Under the pieces are notes generated by a model. It saw only the letters and a program-made list of their open reading frames with translations, searched no databases and was not told the DNA's origin. Shown piece after piece: positions 16,933 through 25,896 of a stretch of 64,000 nt of DNA (positions are counted from its first letter, which is position 1; each line of letters opens with the position of its first letter). The stretch lies in assembly GCF_001468135.1 (NCBI RefSeq), contig NZ_LNYU01000003.1, positions 1-64,000 of the forward strand, read 5' to 3'. The position numbers were made by a program, and so were the translations under genes. The stretch is from Legionella santicrucis (lineage in GTDB: Bacteria; Pseudomonadota; Gammaproteobacteria; Legionellales; Legionellaceae).

Positions 16933-18105
16933 TCAGACATCAGAAGCATTAAGAAAAGGGAGTTTGAGCATTTCAATAATAAATCGCTCACAACGATATA
17001 ATTGCTCCAGATCGACAAATTCATTGGCACGATGTGCTTGTTCTATACTTCCTGGACCACAAACTATAGTAGGAATTTGGGCATGTTGAAATAGTCCTGC
17101 TTCTGTTGCGTAGGCTACTTTTGATTGTTTTTGATTTTGGCAAATAGATTGGGCTGCTTGAACAATTGCTTCTGAAGGTAGTGTTTCAAGACCCGGTGCA
17201 TTAGCAATGTTTTCTAAAATTATTTGGGCACTTGGTTGCTCTTGATGCATCCTAGGAAGTAGCTCTTTTTCGATGTAATTCATTATTTTTTTATAAATCG
17301 TATCTGAATCATCTATTGCTAAGTTTCTAATTTCAAAAATAAATTCACATAGATTTGGAATAGTATTATAAGCATTTCCACCTTGGATAAGATTTGTGGA
17401 AACTGTAGTATAAGGCACATCATATAAGGCATCTTTATGTCCTTCGGATTTAAATTGGCTTGCTAAATCTCGAAGAAAACAGACCAAAGATGCGGCATGT
17501 TCTATGGCATTACATCCCTGGGAAGTAAGTGATGAATGGGCAGCAACCCCATGAATTTTGCAACGATAAGAGTGTATTCCTTTATGACCAATGACGGGTT
17601 GCATGGAGGTTGGTTCACCAACAATACATGCTTTGGGTTTATAATTAAGTGCTTTTATTTTATCAATGAGATGTGGTGCTCCACGACAACCTATTTCTTC
17701 ATCATAAGAAAAAGCAAGATGTATAGGAAACCCAAGCTTTAATGCTTTTAATTGTGGAATGAGGCTCATAACTACAGCGATAAATCCTTTCATATCACAA
17801 GCGCCTCTGCCATAAATACGCTCATCATTAATAATGGCTTGAAATGGATCACTATCCCAGATTTGTCCATCTACAGGAACAACATCAGTATGTCCTGATA
17901 AGATAATTCCGCCGTCAAAACGGTTATTATGAGCAGGAATAGTCGCTAATAAATTTGCCTTAGGCTCTTTAATATCATGAATTATAATAGGTTTTATCTG
18001 ATAATCATTCAAAGTATTAGCCAGAAACTCTATAAGCGATAAATTTGAGTTACGAGAAGTGGTATCAAAAGCGATAAGTTTTGTCAGCCAATCTATTATA
18101 TTCAT
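16933..18105 (-). CDS. argE: acetylornithine deacetylase (M20 peptidase family)
   Basis: 390 aa, normal for ArgE. Metal-ligand and catalytic motifs stand in order: GGIILSGHTDVVPVDG (His and Asp), GRGACDMKGFIAVV (bridging Asp), SYDEEIGCRGAP (general base Glu pair), CIVGEPTSMQPVIGHKG (Glu ligand) and CGPGSIEQAHRANEFV (last His). The dimerisation domain sits between. The enzyme removes acetate from N-acetylornithine in arginine synthesis; the SIEQAHRANEF ending is typical for ArgE as against DapE. No other arg gene lies nearby, so a scavenging use of acetylated amino acids cannot be ruled out. Confidence 0.85.
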   Translation of the reverse strand: MNIIDWLTKLIAFDTTSRNSNLSLIEFLANTLNDYQIKPIIIHDIKEPKANLLATIPAHNNRFDGGIILSGHTDVVPVDGQIWDSDPFQAIINDERIYGRGACDMKGFIAVVMSLIPQLKALKLGFPIHLAFSYDEEIGCRGAPHLIDKIKALNYKPKACIVGEPTSMQPVIGHKGIHSYRCKIHGVAAHSSLTSQGCNAIEHAASLVCFLRDLASQFKSEGHKDALYDVPYTTVSTNLIQGGNAYNTIPNLCEFIFEIRNLAIDDSDTIYKKIMNYIEKELLPRMHQEQPSAQIILENIANAPGLETLPSEAIVQAAQSICQNQKQSKVAYATEAGLFQHAQIPTIVCGPGSIEQAHRANEFVDLEQLYRCERFIIEMLKLPFLNASDV

Positions 18106-18198
18106 ATATTTCTCATATTTTAGATGAAGTATTTAACCTAAAAATAATTGTTCTATACTTGTCATAGTTGCCCAATTATTTCAAGGAGTGAAGTTATT

Positions 18199-18513
18199 AT
18201 GAAAAAAATACTTTTATTCGCTATTTCTTTTTTTATGACTTTTAGTATAACCTCCTATGCAAGTAAAATTGCTATTATAGGTAACCCAGTTATTCTAGAA
18301 AAACAAGGAAATTTTTATTATTTGCCTAATCGTTACACAATAACAACCTCTTATTACTATGTTCTATTGGATGGAGCAAGAGAAGTTTGTTATCTGGATA
18401 AGCAACCAACTTTATCTGCTTTAGATACTAAATACATTGACGTAAATTATAGAGGTTCTACTATGACCTGGATTTGTTATCCTTTTGATAACAATTATTT
18501 TGAAACTCCATAA
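18199..18513 (+). CDS. small secreted protein
   Basis: 104 aa from the ATG at 18199, which follows CAAGGAGTGAAG at good distance; an upstream frame to 18148 lacks a site. A clear Sec signal peptide (MKKILLFAISFFMTFSITSYA) is followed by a small, Tyr/Thr-rich mature domain with two cysteines (VCYLDK and WICYPF) that may form a disulfide in the periplasm. No known family. It lies alone between argE and a histidine kinase, convergent with the latter. Confidence 0.7.
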   Translation: MKKILLFAISFFMTFSITSYASKIAIIGNPVILEKQGNFYYLPNRYTITTSYYYVLLDGAREVCYLDKQPTLSALDTKYIDVNYRGSTMTWICYPFDNNYFETP

Positions 18514-18540
18514 TGTCACGAAATGGCTAGCTGTTTGAGT

Positions 18541-20220
18541 TCAGTTAATTTTATTTGTTTTAGGTGAAAAAAATTCATTAACCACTGTTTGAAGTGCTTT
18601 TAAATGAATTGGCCTAGAGAGTACTTTATTTATGCCCAAGCGAAAATACTCTTTTTCTGCTTTAGCTGAGGTATTTGTCGTTAAGCCAATAATCGGTACA
18701 GGTTTTTTATGCAATTGATTTTCCAGTTCACGGATGCATAGCGCAAGATTATTCCCTGAAAGATTTGATAAGTTTACGTCAGTAATGATTAGGTCGAAAT
18801 CATTAGTTTCTATTAATTCTAGAGCATGTTCTCCATCAATTGCAGAGTAAAATTCATAACCTGCTTGTTCCACTATATTTTCTATCATATGCAATGAAAG
18901 AATATTATCCTCAACTAATAGAATAAGGGGGGAGAGAAGGGGGGTATCTTCCTGAGGAGCAGATCCAGTAATAGCATTGGGTGTTGGTTTATCATTATAG
19001 CCAATCTTCAACGTAAGCGTAAAATAAAAAGTTGAACCTTTGCCAATTTCGCTTTCCAGATTTATTTCTCCACCTAACAGACTTAGGTATTTTTGGGCGA
19101 TATGTAAACCTACGCCATAACCACTATGAGTACTTTTATAAGAAGGAATAGCACGAAAAAAACGATCAAAAATTTTACTTTGTAATTCGGGGGGTATGCC
19201 AATTCCTGTATCAATGACGCTAAACCGAAGCTGTGTGTAATTATTTTCGAGTGAAAGTACTTCTACTTTTATGGTGACGACGCCATTATCAGTAAATTTA
19301 ATGGCATTGCCTACAAGATTTAATAACACTCTATGTATTTTTGTAGCATCAGTGATTATAGTGTTAGGCACTGTTTCATCAATTTCAATATTTAATTTAA
19401 TTTTTTTCATTTGCAAAGTTGGTTGCACAAGATGAGCTATATCTTGAATATTTTTGCGTAATTCGAATAACTCTTCATGGATATCGTCTTCTCTTAGATT
19501 ATCTGTAGCTACAATTTCCATGACACCATTGAGTAGTTCCAGTAACTGTTCACCACTTTCATGAATCCAACGTGCATATTGCTTTCTTTCTGGGTTTTGT
19601 TCTTTTTCTTCTAGAAGCTTTGACATCCCTACAATCCCGCTTAATGGGGTGTGAATATCATGGCTCATATTGGCGATGAACTCATTTTTTGCTTGATTGG
19701 CAACCTCAGCATTTTCTTTGGCGCGACGCAGAGCAACTTCCATTTTTTTACGTTCAGTTATGTCTAGGGAAATCCCTAAAACACCAATGACTTCATTTTT
19801 TTGATTGCGTAAAGGAACTTTTTGTGAGTAATAGATGCCCATTCCATTCGCCATTACTGCATACTCTTCTGCAGTATGAGGTATACCTGTCTCCATCACT
19901 AATTTATTAACCTTGTTTAATTCCTCAGCTTGATCTTTCCAAGGCATATCAAAGTTTGTTTTTCCCACAATATCTTTTCTTGATTTTAATTGTGCATTTT
20001 TAGCTTGCAAATCATTACATCCTAAAAAAACATTATTTTTATCTAACCAATAAACATGTCCTGGCATTAAAGCAATGATATTATCGTAATATTCATGAAT
20101 CGCTTGTAATTCATTTTTAAACTTTGAGCGTTCTTCCTCTAGACTTAGAATGAGTTGATGAATTTCATTATTTTTTTCATCAATAATTTTTTGTAATTCA
20201 TTTATTTCTTTTGAATCCAT
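18541..20220 (-). CDS. hybrid histidine kinase with PAS and receiver domains
   Basis: 559 aa, no TM segment, so a soluble sensor. Order: N-terminal coiled coil (1-45), PAS with its PAC tail (about 45-158, ending GVLGISLDITERKKME), HisKA with FIANMSHDIHTPLSG (His187), HATPase with N box NLVGNAIKFTD, G1 DTGIGIPPE and G2 GYGVGLHIAQ, and a C-terminal receiver (LILLVEDN, then DLIITDVN with the phospho-Asp). This is the layout of ArcB-like cytoplasmic hybrids of Legionella. There is no Hpt domain, so it must pass phosphate to a separate protein. No response regulator gene is adjacent. Input signal unknown. Confidence 0.9.
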   Translation of the reverse strand: MDSKEINELQKIIDEKNNEIHQLILSLEEERSKFKNELQAIHEYYDNIIALMPGHVYWLDKNNVFLGCNDLQAKNAQLKSRKDIVGKTNFDMPWKDQAEELNKVNKLVMETGIPHTAEEYAVMANGMGIYYSQKVPLRNQKNEVIGVLGISLDITERKKMEVALRRAKENAEVANQAKNEFIANMSHDIHTPLSGIVGMSKLLEEKEQNPERKQYARWIHESGEQLLELLNGVMEIVATDNLREDDIHEELFELRKNIQDIAHLVQPTLQMKKIKLNIEIDETVPNTIITDATKIHRVLLNLVGNAIKFTDNGVVTIKVEVLSLENNYTQLRFSVIDTGIGIPPELQSKIFDRFFRAIPSYKSTHSGYGVGLHIAQKYLSLLGGEINLESEIGKGSTFYFTLTLKIGYNDKPTPNAITGSAPQEDTPLLSPLILLVEDNILSLHMIENIVEQAGYEFYSAIDGEHALELIETNDFDLIITDVNLSNLSGNNLALCIRELENQLHKKPVPIIGLTTNTSAKAEKEYFRLGINKVLSRPIHLKALQTVVNEFFSPKTNKIN

Positions 20221-20578
20221 TTTTCACCGTGCCCGATGTTAGGAGAGTGTATTTTAGATTATTGTATTGCGAGTGTACAGTTTTTATTAAAAATAAACAA
20301 TATATTAATGAACACTCCACATATTGAGTATAGTCAAGAGAAGTTAAAAATTCTTGACCATAAAGTTTTAGATATTGGTTATTATAATCCAATTTATGAG
20401 AAAAATGGTTATTTTTTTTGCAATTTGATTTATACTATGCAATAATCGTGATCAAAATTTTGTATCTGCTCATGGTTTAATTTTTGGTTATACATGGCAA
20501 ATATATTACAACTTGATTAAATATAATATAAACAATGAATTACACGCGTAGCTAATCAAAAGCGCAGAGGATTATATA
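20221..20578. other. intergenic region, divergent promoters
   Basis: About 360 bp of very AT-rich DNA between the histidine kinase and the cyclodipeptide-synthase-like gene. Short frames on both strands lack ribosome sites and cannot be supported. The last 60 bp should hold the plus-strand promoter; I see no clear regulator box. Confidence 0.4.
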
Positions 20579-21964
20579 ATGCCAAAAGTTAGAGGCCCCA
20601 GAGATGGTAAAGTGATTACTGCTAGTTTTGATGGAAAAGAGAAAAGTATTTTTCCTTCCTTAAAGACTACAAAAGATTTAGTTTTGTTGAGTATTCGAGG
20701 GAATGAATATTGCGCAGGCGAATATCTAGGCGCTATTGTGCAACAAGCTGTTGCAACTCATCAAACGCCTATTGATCATTCTGGTACGAAAGGAAAAACA
20801 ACTTTCTTAATCGCTGATGAAATTTACTGGCATAATATCAAGCAATTGACCTCTACCGAATCAGAAGTTGAACTGCTTAAGCAAGAGGCCATTAAGATTG
20901 GTGATAATTATTTTCTAACCAATCTAGGTGCTTTTTTAACTCCATTGGATATGACCATCGAGCAGTTCAATGAAAAGTATCCCAATAAATCTGTTAATGA
21001 AATAATTAATATTATCAATCAGTTAGCTGATGAACAAGGAAAAAATTTCGAAATAGTCCGTTGGCAAACTTGGGTTGCTCAAAATGAGAGTCAGGAAAAA
21101 ATTAATAAAATGATGAATTTTTATGATTCCGTAGAGGGGCTTAAAGAGTCTATTAGTAAGGCACAAGATAATTTTGTTAAGCGCCATGGTAAAGATGGTG
21201 AGGAAGAGCTATGGAGACTTCGTTCCCATGATTATCTTATGGAAGAAAGCCCTGCAGTGATGTGGTTGGCAGCTTCTTTAGGGTACAATTTTATAATTTA
21301 TCCTGGTGAGATTTTACCCCCCTTTGAAGCAACAAAAGAGTTCTTTGTTGTTCCAAAGCATGTTCCTCGAATTTCGCAGGGAAAGAATATTATAGAGGAA
21401 TGTGACCATAATAAATATAGCCTTCATACTGATGATCCTACTCGCTTAGTAAATTGGTTAGAAGTTAATTTTAAAAGAAGCCATCCTCCAAAACAACCTT
21501 TAGTTTCGATGGAAAGTAATACTTCTTCAGCAGAGACGCCTTTAAAACCTTCGATTTCAGTAGAGGAAAAAATGAGCTTTTTCTCTTCTTCTCCAAGAAA
21601 AAAGGCTAAAGTTAAAGTGCTTGATAAACAAAAGGAAGAAACTGTAAAAATGGATATAGTGCTTTCAAATCAAAATGCATTAATGCTTGGCTCAGCACTT
21701 GAAGGAATAAGTAAAACACTTATTAATACCTATTCAAATGGAACAAAGCTTGCAAAAAGTTCCTCCATTTTATCCGAGGCGTTTGCTGGAATTACCCAAG
21801 AGGTACTATCAAGCGATCTTTCTTCGTCAGACAAGGTTAATTTTTTAGTAAATGTTCTTAATGGTGTTATGCAAACATCAAATAGGAATTCTTATACTTC
21901 TTCTTCTGACGCTCCTTCTGAGGGTATATCTCTAGAGTATGCAAGAACACCAGGTTGTAGGTAA
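20579..21964 (+). CDS. cyclodipeptide synthase-like protein with C-terminal extension
   Basis: 461 aa. The first 300 residues resemble tRNA-dependent cyclodipeptide synthases: strand plus nucleophile region LVLLSIRGNEYCAGEYLGAIV (near residues 37-57), then TTFLIADEIYWHNI, then YLMEESPAVMWLAASLG, where Tyr and Glu take the places of AlbC Tyr178 and Glu182, then the YPGEILPP segment. The nucleophile Ser is shifted by one residue against AlbC (SIRGN for SAGN). These enzymes use two aminoacyl-tRNAs to make cyclic dipeptides; relatives occur in Legionella and Rickettsiella. The last 160 residues are extra, Ser-rich and helical, and may be a secretion or regulatory tail. No tailoring enzyme is adjacent. 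Family likely, activity unproven. Confidence 0.6.
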   Translation: MPKVRGPRDGKVITASFDGKEKSIFPSLKTTKDLVLLSIRGNEYCAGEYLGAIVQQAVATHQTPIDHSGTKGKTTFLIADEIYWHNIKQLTSTESEVELLKQEAIKIGDNYFLTNLGAFLTPLDMTIEQFNEKYPNKSVNEIINIINQLADEQGKNFEIVRWQTWVAQNESQEKINKMMNFYDSVEGLKESISKAQDNFVKRHGKDGEEELWRLRSHDYLMEESPAVMWLAASLGYNFIIYPGEILPPFEATKEFFVVPKHVPRISQGKNIIEECDHNKYSLHTDDPTRLVNWLEVNFKRSHPPKQPLVSMESNTSSAETPLKPSISVEEKMSFFSSSPRKKAKVKVLDKQKEETVKMDIVLSNQNALMLGSALEGISKTLINTYSNGTKLAKSSSILSEAFAGITQEVLSSDLSSSDKVNFLVNVLNGVMQTSNRNSYTSSSDAPSEGISLEYARTPGCR

Positions 21965-22089
21965 AAAGAATTCTAAGTTTAGTATTGGAGAAATTGTTTT
22001 ATATAAATTTATGTACCATATGCTGCATGTAAGCATGGTACATAAAAAATGGAAATTATTTAGAACAACAAACCCCAAACTCTTTTACG

Positions 22090-22196
22090 TATAGCGCCAC
22101 CCACTAAGTTCTACGCATCGTTGCAAGCTCGTTCGGCTCAGTCACGTACTTCTACTCTTTTACCTCATTGTCTAGAACTTAGTGGATGACGCTATA
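22090..22196. mobile_element. MITE-like element, 107 bp
   Basis: Terminal inverted repeats of 24 bp with about three mismatches: the left arm begins TATAGCGCCACCCACTAAG, the right arm ends CTTAGTGGATGACGCTATA. Between them lie about 59 bp of non-coding DNA, GC-richer than the neighbours. It has no gene of its own and ends against the stop codon of the next gene. It is probably moved by a transposase encoded elsewhere. Confidence 0.55.
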
Positions 22197-23396
22197 TTAT
22201 AATAAATTCTGGATTGCAATGGCCGCAACACCCACAGCAACAGCCTGTAGGGTATATCTACTGGGTAGATTCTTTTTAAAAAATCCATAATAATCATTAT
22301 TGGACGAAGTTTCTAAATAGGGAGACGGCTCTTTCTCTTTAGACACAGACGCGATACTTCTTTCTAATTCTTTATGGGTAAGTAATTCAAGCTTCGGTGT
22401 ATGTGCTTTTTGGGGTTGTATTTCCTTCTTAAGGGCAATTTCACTTTTAAGTTTGGTTTGCTCATGCTCTAATTTTCGCAGCTGTTTTTGTAATTTGGCA
22501 CAATATGATTTTGAGGTATTATTCTGTAATTCCTGCTTCAAATCATTTTTGGTTTGAGTGAGGTGTCCATGTGCTGTTTTTAAATTTTTGATCTCTGATA
22601 CTTCAATAAAGAAAGAGATGAACCAATAAAAGGCCTTAGTAAAAAACCACTTATTTTTCCATTCATTGTTTAATTGAAAATAGTCTCGTTTGGCTTGTTT
22701 AAAAACAGATAATTTTTGATCAATTAAGTCAGCTTTAATTTTTAATTGATCCCATTTATGGTTTAATAATTCAAGCGATTTTTCGAGAGTAGTTATCTCA
22801 TCTAGTGGTAGTGGTGGTAAATGGACTTTTGTTTCAATCTTGGGTTGCTCAACTTGGCAATCAAAAGTTTTTGTGAGTCTTGAAGTATACTCGTTTATTG
22901 ATTCATCCTCTTTTTTTAAAAATAAGAGCTCATCAACATTTAAATTTTGTTTCTGGCAATATTGGCGAATTTCTTGAAGTAATGCTTGTGCCTGGATAGT
23001 TGTGGTGATTTTTTTTTGATTAATGCCATCAATTACATTTTTTCGAAACCAATTGATAGTTCCTTGATAACTTACATTTTGATAATTGAGCAAATGTTGA
23101 TAATAGATAATGGCAAAAATAAAGCTTTGTGTATTGGTTATTTTTGGTAAATAAAATGTATATTCATGGTTACTAGCTCTAAAGCAAATCTCATTTTGAA
23201 AAAGTTTTGCTTTTTCATGTAATTGTTCTGACACTTGTTGAATTTCCAAGAGCCCGAGTTTCTCTATGATTAAGCCAGTTTCAATCAAATCCTTAGCTGT
23301 GGAAATCTGTCTTGAGTATTCCATATCTTGAGTCGACATTTGAAGGCTATCAATACACTCTTTGAATTGTTGCCAATATATTGTCATTGAAATCAT
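22197..23396 (-). CDS. coiled-coil protein with C-terminal membrane anchor
   Basis: 399 aa. Residues about 1-180 look helical and globular; 205-330 are a long Lys/Glu/Leu/Gln coiled coil with a short aromatic break (WFFTKAFYWFISFF) near residue 253 that could dip into a membrane. The last 20 residues (YTLQAVAVGVAAIAIQNLL) form a likely tail anchor. No known family. Such tail-anchored coiled coils are common among Legionella effectors that act on host membranes, but that is inferred. The start follows GGAGA. A MITE-like element abuts the 3' end. Confidence 0.6.
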   Translation of the reverse strand: MISMTIYWQQFKECIDSLQMSTQDMEYSRQISTAKDLIETGLIIEKLGLLEIQQVSEQLHEKAKLFQNEICFRASNHEYTFYLPKITNTQSFIFAIIYYQHLLNYQNVSYQGTINWFRKNVIDGINQKKITTTIQAQALLQEIRQYCQKQNLNVDELLFLKKEDESINEYTSRLTKTFDCQVEQPKIETKVHLPPLPLDEITTLEKSLELLNHKWDQLKIKADLIDQKLSVFKQAKRDYFQLNNEWKNKWFFTKAFYWFISFFIEVSEIKNLKTAHGHLTQTKNDLKQELQNNTSKSYCAKLQKQLRKLEHEQTKLKSEIALKKEIQPQKAHTPKLELLTHKELERSIASVSKEKEPSPYLETSSNNDYYGFFKKNLPSRYTLQAVAVGVAAIAIQNLL

Positions 23397-23542
23397 GATA
23401 AATGATTCTCCAGAATGATGAATATATTTTAATGTAAACTGCTCATTTGAAAAAAGCTATCGTTATTAGAAAAAATTATTTTTCGAAGCAAACGGAAGTA
23501 ATACAACTTCGAGTGTATTTTTTATTCAACCTTTGTTGGATG

Positions 23543-24583
23543 TTAGATTAATTGATCCCGTGCTTGCAAAAGCTCCTGCAGCGACTTAGGTAATATTTTG
23601 CGTATTGCAACTGTCATCCTTTGTTCGTGTTTCTGCCAAAGAATACCTAAATAAATGATACCTAATCCAATAATGGTAAGAATTATGGGAAAAAAATAAC
23701 TGTCCTTAAATATATCATAAGCCAGATGTCCCAAATAAAAGCAAACCCCAATTCCACCAAAAACAGTAAATACTTTTCTACTAAGAATTATTCCGATGAA
23801 AATGAGTAAGAGATTAATACATAAATAAATAAATTTAGACAGTTCATAATCTGAATGTTGCGCGCTTAAGCCGCCCCAAAATGTAAGTACACCAAATATA
23901 TACAACCAAAAAGCATAGTCTTCGGACTGTCTCGATTGAAAATCAACCCAAAATCCAATGAGCAGCATAATTAGTCCAAAATACATAGAAACTTTACTAC
24001 TGAGATCAACAACGCTTTCTCCGCCAGTAAGCATAGCAGTAAGATCCATCGACATATACCATAATGTAATTGCTATGGGCATGATCATGAAAGGATAGCG
24101 ATAAATCCAAGCCATAATAATACCAACAGCAAGAGTACCTAGCTCCATGAATATCCAATGCCATTTTATATAGTAATTATATTCACGGAAAACAGTATCA
24201 TCTGGAGGCCACCATCCCATTCCCTTTTGTAATCCATAAATTGCTAAGGGAGTAAGGCATACCACAAATGTGGCGCATATTTCAGCGGGAACAATAAATC
24301 CTTTTTTGTAAAAAATATCGGATAATGATAAACCTAATATGGCATAACAGATACAGAGAAATAATATACCCCAACCTCCAAAAAGCTCCCAACCTAGAGT
24401 CATAAATATGCTCATAGCACCAATTGCTATTAATCCTCCTAAATAGTAGAGAACATTAGTTAACCCAAATCCTTTATTTTGACCGGGTTGCTTTCTAATG
24501 AATTCAATAAGTTCTTCGGATTGTTTTTGGGTAATGATCTTTGCTTCCACAGCTTTATTAATGATGTTTCGAGTAATATTCAT
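23543..24583 (-). CDS. DUF2157-type polytopic membrane protein
   Basis: 346 aa. A short soluble N-terminal part (MNITRNIINKAVEAKIITQKQSEELIEFIR) looks like the DUF2157 head, and about nine TM helices follow (GLTNVLYYLGGLIAIGAMSIFM, then LFGGWGILFLCICYAILGLSL and so on). The C-terminal 35 residues are basic and cytoplasmic. Function unknown. The start is supported by AAGGATGCAGTA upstream. Its promoter side faces the left end of an IS element 100 bp away; the gene itself is intact. Confidence 0.7.
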   Translation of the reverse strand: MNITRNIINKAVEAKIITQKQSEELIEFIRKQPGQNKGFGLTNVLYYLGGLIAIGAMSIFMTLGWELFGGWGILFLCICYAILGLSLSDIFYKKGFIVPAEICATFVVCLTPLAIYGLQKGMGWWPPDDTVFREYNYYIKWHWIFMELGTLAVGIIMAWIYRYPFMIMPIAITLWYMSMDLTAMLTGGESVVDLSSKVSMYFGLIMLLIGFWVDFQSRQSEDYAFWLYIFGVLTFWGGLSAQHSDYELSKFIYLCINLLLIFIGIILSRKVFTVFGGIGVCFYLGHLAYDIFKDSYFFPIILTIIGLGIIYLGILWQKHEQRMTVAIRKILPKSLQELLQARDQLI

Positions 24584-24758
24584 TACTGCATCCTTGAAGC
24601 ATGCCTTTTATCAATTATAGCGTAGAAATTTAATTAACACTCTTAAAGCAGTTGCTTAAAAAACAAAAAAACTTATCTCAACATTGACCTATCCCCAAAA
24701 AATAAGACCATGACATTGATGAGATTTCCATTAAAATGACGTCATTGGAGACCTCAAG

Positions 24759-25022
24759 ATGAAAAAACGTTATACAGAAGAGCAAATTATAAGGGCCATC
24801 AAATCCCATGAAGCAGGGACTAAAGTTGATGACATATGCCGAGATTACAAGATTTCCTCAGGTACTTTTTACAATTGGCGAAGTAAATATGCCGGCCTCG
24901 AAGTAAATGAAGCAAAGAGACTTCGTGATCTTGAGTCCGAGAATAATAAGCTTAAAAGGCTTCTAGCTGATAAGCTTCTCGAAATTGAAGCGATGAAGGA
25001 TGTATTGTCAAAAAAGTGGTGA
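24759..25022 (+). CDS. IS3-family transposase OrfA
   Basis: 87 aa. An HTH domain (RYTEEQIIRAIKSHEAG, then VDDICRDYKISSGTFYNWRSKY) is followed by a leucine zipper (LRDLESENNKLKRLLADKLL) and the ending MKDVLSKKW typical of IS407-type OrfA. It binds the IS ends and is also the front half of the OrfAB fusion transposase made by frameshifting at the A AAA AAG site near its 3' end. It starts behind GGAGACC. Intact. Confidence 0.9.
   Translation: MKKRYTEEQIIRAIKSHEAGTKVDDICRDYKISSGTFYNWRSKYAGLEVNEAKRLRDLESENNKLKRLLADKLLEIEAMKDVLSKKW
25010..25016 (+). promoter_or_regulatory. programmed -1 frameshift site A AAA AAG
   Basis: The heptamer AAAAAAG is in the correct phase: the first A is the third base of an orfA codon, followed by AAA and AAG. 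orfB lies in the -1 frame. This is the canonical slip site by which IS3 elements make OrfAB. Confidence 0.85.
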
Positions 25023-25834
25023 AGCCAGCAGAAAGAAAGCCAATAGCCAAACACCTTATATCGGAGTTTAAAATCAGTGAGCGTGTGGCCTGTAAGCTGG
25101 CAGGATTGAGCCGAACGATGTTTCGATATCAACCTAAATCGCGACCAGATAATGAAGTCAGAGCGCGTCTTAAAACATTAGCAACGCAATATCCTGCCTA
25201 TGGCTATTTGCTTCTTCATGGTTTACTCAAAGCAGAGGGCTTGGTTACGAATAAAAAGCATACCTATCGACTGTACAAGGAGGAAGGGCTTCAGGTGCGA
25301 ACAAGGAAGCGGAAAAAGCTTACACGACCACGCCTGCCAATCGAATTACCCACTGCCCCCAACCAACGCTGGTCGATGGATTTTGTCTCTGATCAGCTGA
25401 GTAATGGTAGACGCTTTCGCGTATTAAATGTTGTGGACGATTATTCCCGAGAGATGGTAGGTCAATTAGTTTCTATCTCAATTAATGGTAGGCAAGTCGC
25501 GCGATTTTTAAATCAATTAATAGAGGAGCGTAGCAAACCAGTTAAGGTTATTTGTGACAATGGCACAGAGTTTACCAGCAAGGCAATGTTTTTCTGGAGC
25601 CAAGAAACCATGGTGCAGCTTGGATTTATCCAACCAGGAAAACCTACTCAAAATGCTTTTGTGGAAAGCTTGAATGGAAAATTCAGAAATGAATGTTTAA
25701 ACCTGCACTGGTTTAGAACACTTGATGAAGCAAAATATGAGATTGCTCTATGGCGAGAGCATTATAACAATGTTCGCCCTCATAGTTCTCTCAACTACAT
25801 GCCACCTGTTGTGTATGCAAAGCGAGTGGCATAA
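25016..25834 (+). CDS. IS3-family transposase OrfB (DDE integrase)
   Basis: 272 aa. An HTH_21-like segment (ATQYPAYGYLLLHGLLKAEG) precedes the rve/DDE catalytic core: first Asp in QRWSMDFVSD, second in VKVICDNGTEFTS, and Glu in QNAFVESLNGKFRNECLN, all present, with the final HYNNVRPHSSLNYMPP. It is normally made as the OrfAB fusion by frameshift; the GTG at 25016 is only the frame start. No stop interrupts it, so it looks active. Confidence 0.92.
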   Translation: MVKPAERKPIAKHLISEFKISERVACKLAGLSRTMFRYQPKSRPDNEVRARLKTLATQYPAYGYLLLHGLLKAEGLVTNKKHTYRLYKEEGLQVRTRKRKKLTRPRLPIELPTAPNQRWSMDFVSDQLSNGRRFRVLNVVDDYSREMVGQLVSISINGRQVARFLNQLIEERSKPVKVICDNGTEFTSKAMFFWSQETMVQLGFIQPGKPTQNAFVESLNGKFRNECLNLHWFRTLDEAKYEIALWREHYNNVRPHSSLNYMPPVVYAKRVA

Positions 25835-25896
25835 GATAACGAATCTCATCAGGGAAGTGGTACTAATTTAGGGGAAAGGTCACAGATAGTATTGAC

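Larger units (their letters stand above)
24685..25882 (+). mobile_element. IS3-family insertion sequence, IS407-type, complete
   Basis: About 1198 bp. The ends are inverted: left TGACCTATCCCC, right (complement) TGACCTTTCCCC, with more partial matches inward including TGATGAGAT on both sides. It carries orfA and orfB in -1 register with an A6G slip site. The 4-bp flanks are ACAT on the left and CAGA on the right, so no target duplication is visible. Both reading frames are intact, so it may still move. Confidence 0.88.

Noticed and set aside
20236-20445. 69-codon plus-strand frame upstream of the CDPS-like gene
   Set aside because: No ribosome site, odd composition, and it overlaps the promoter side of the kinase.
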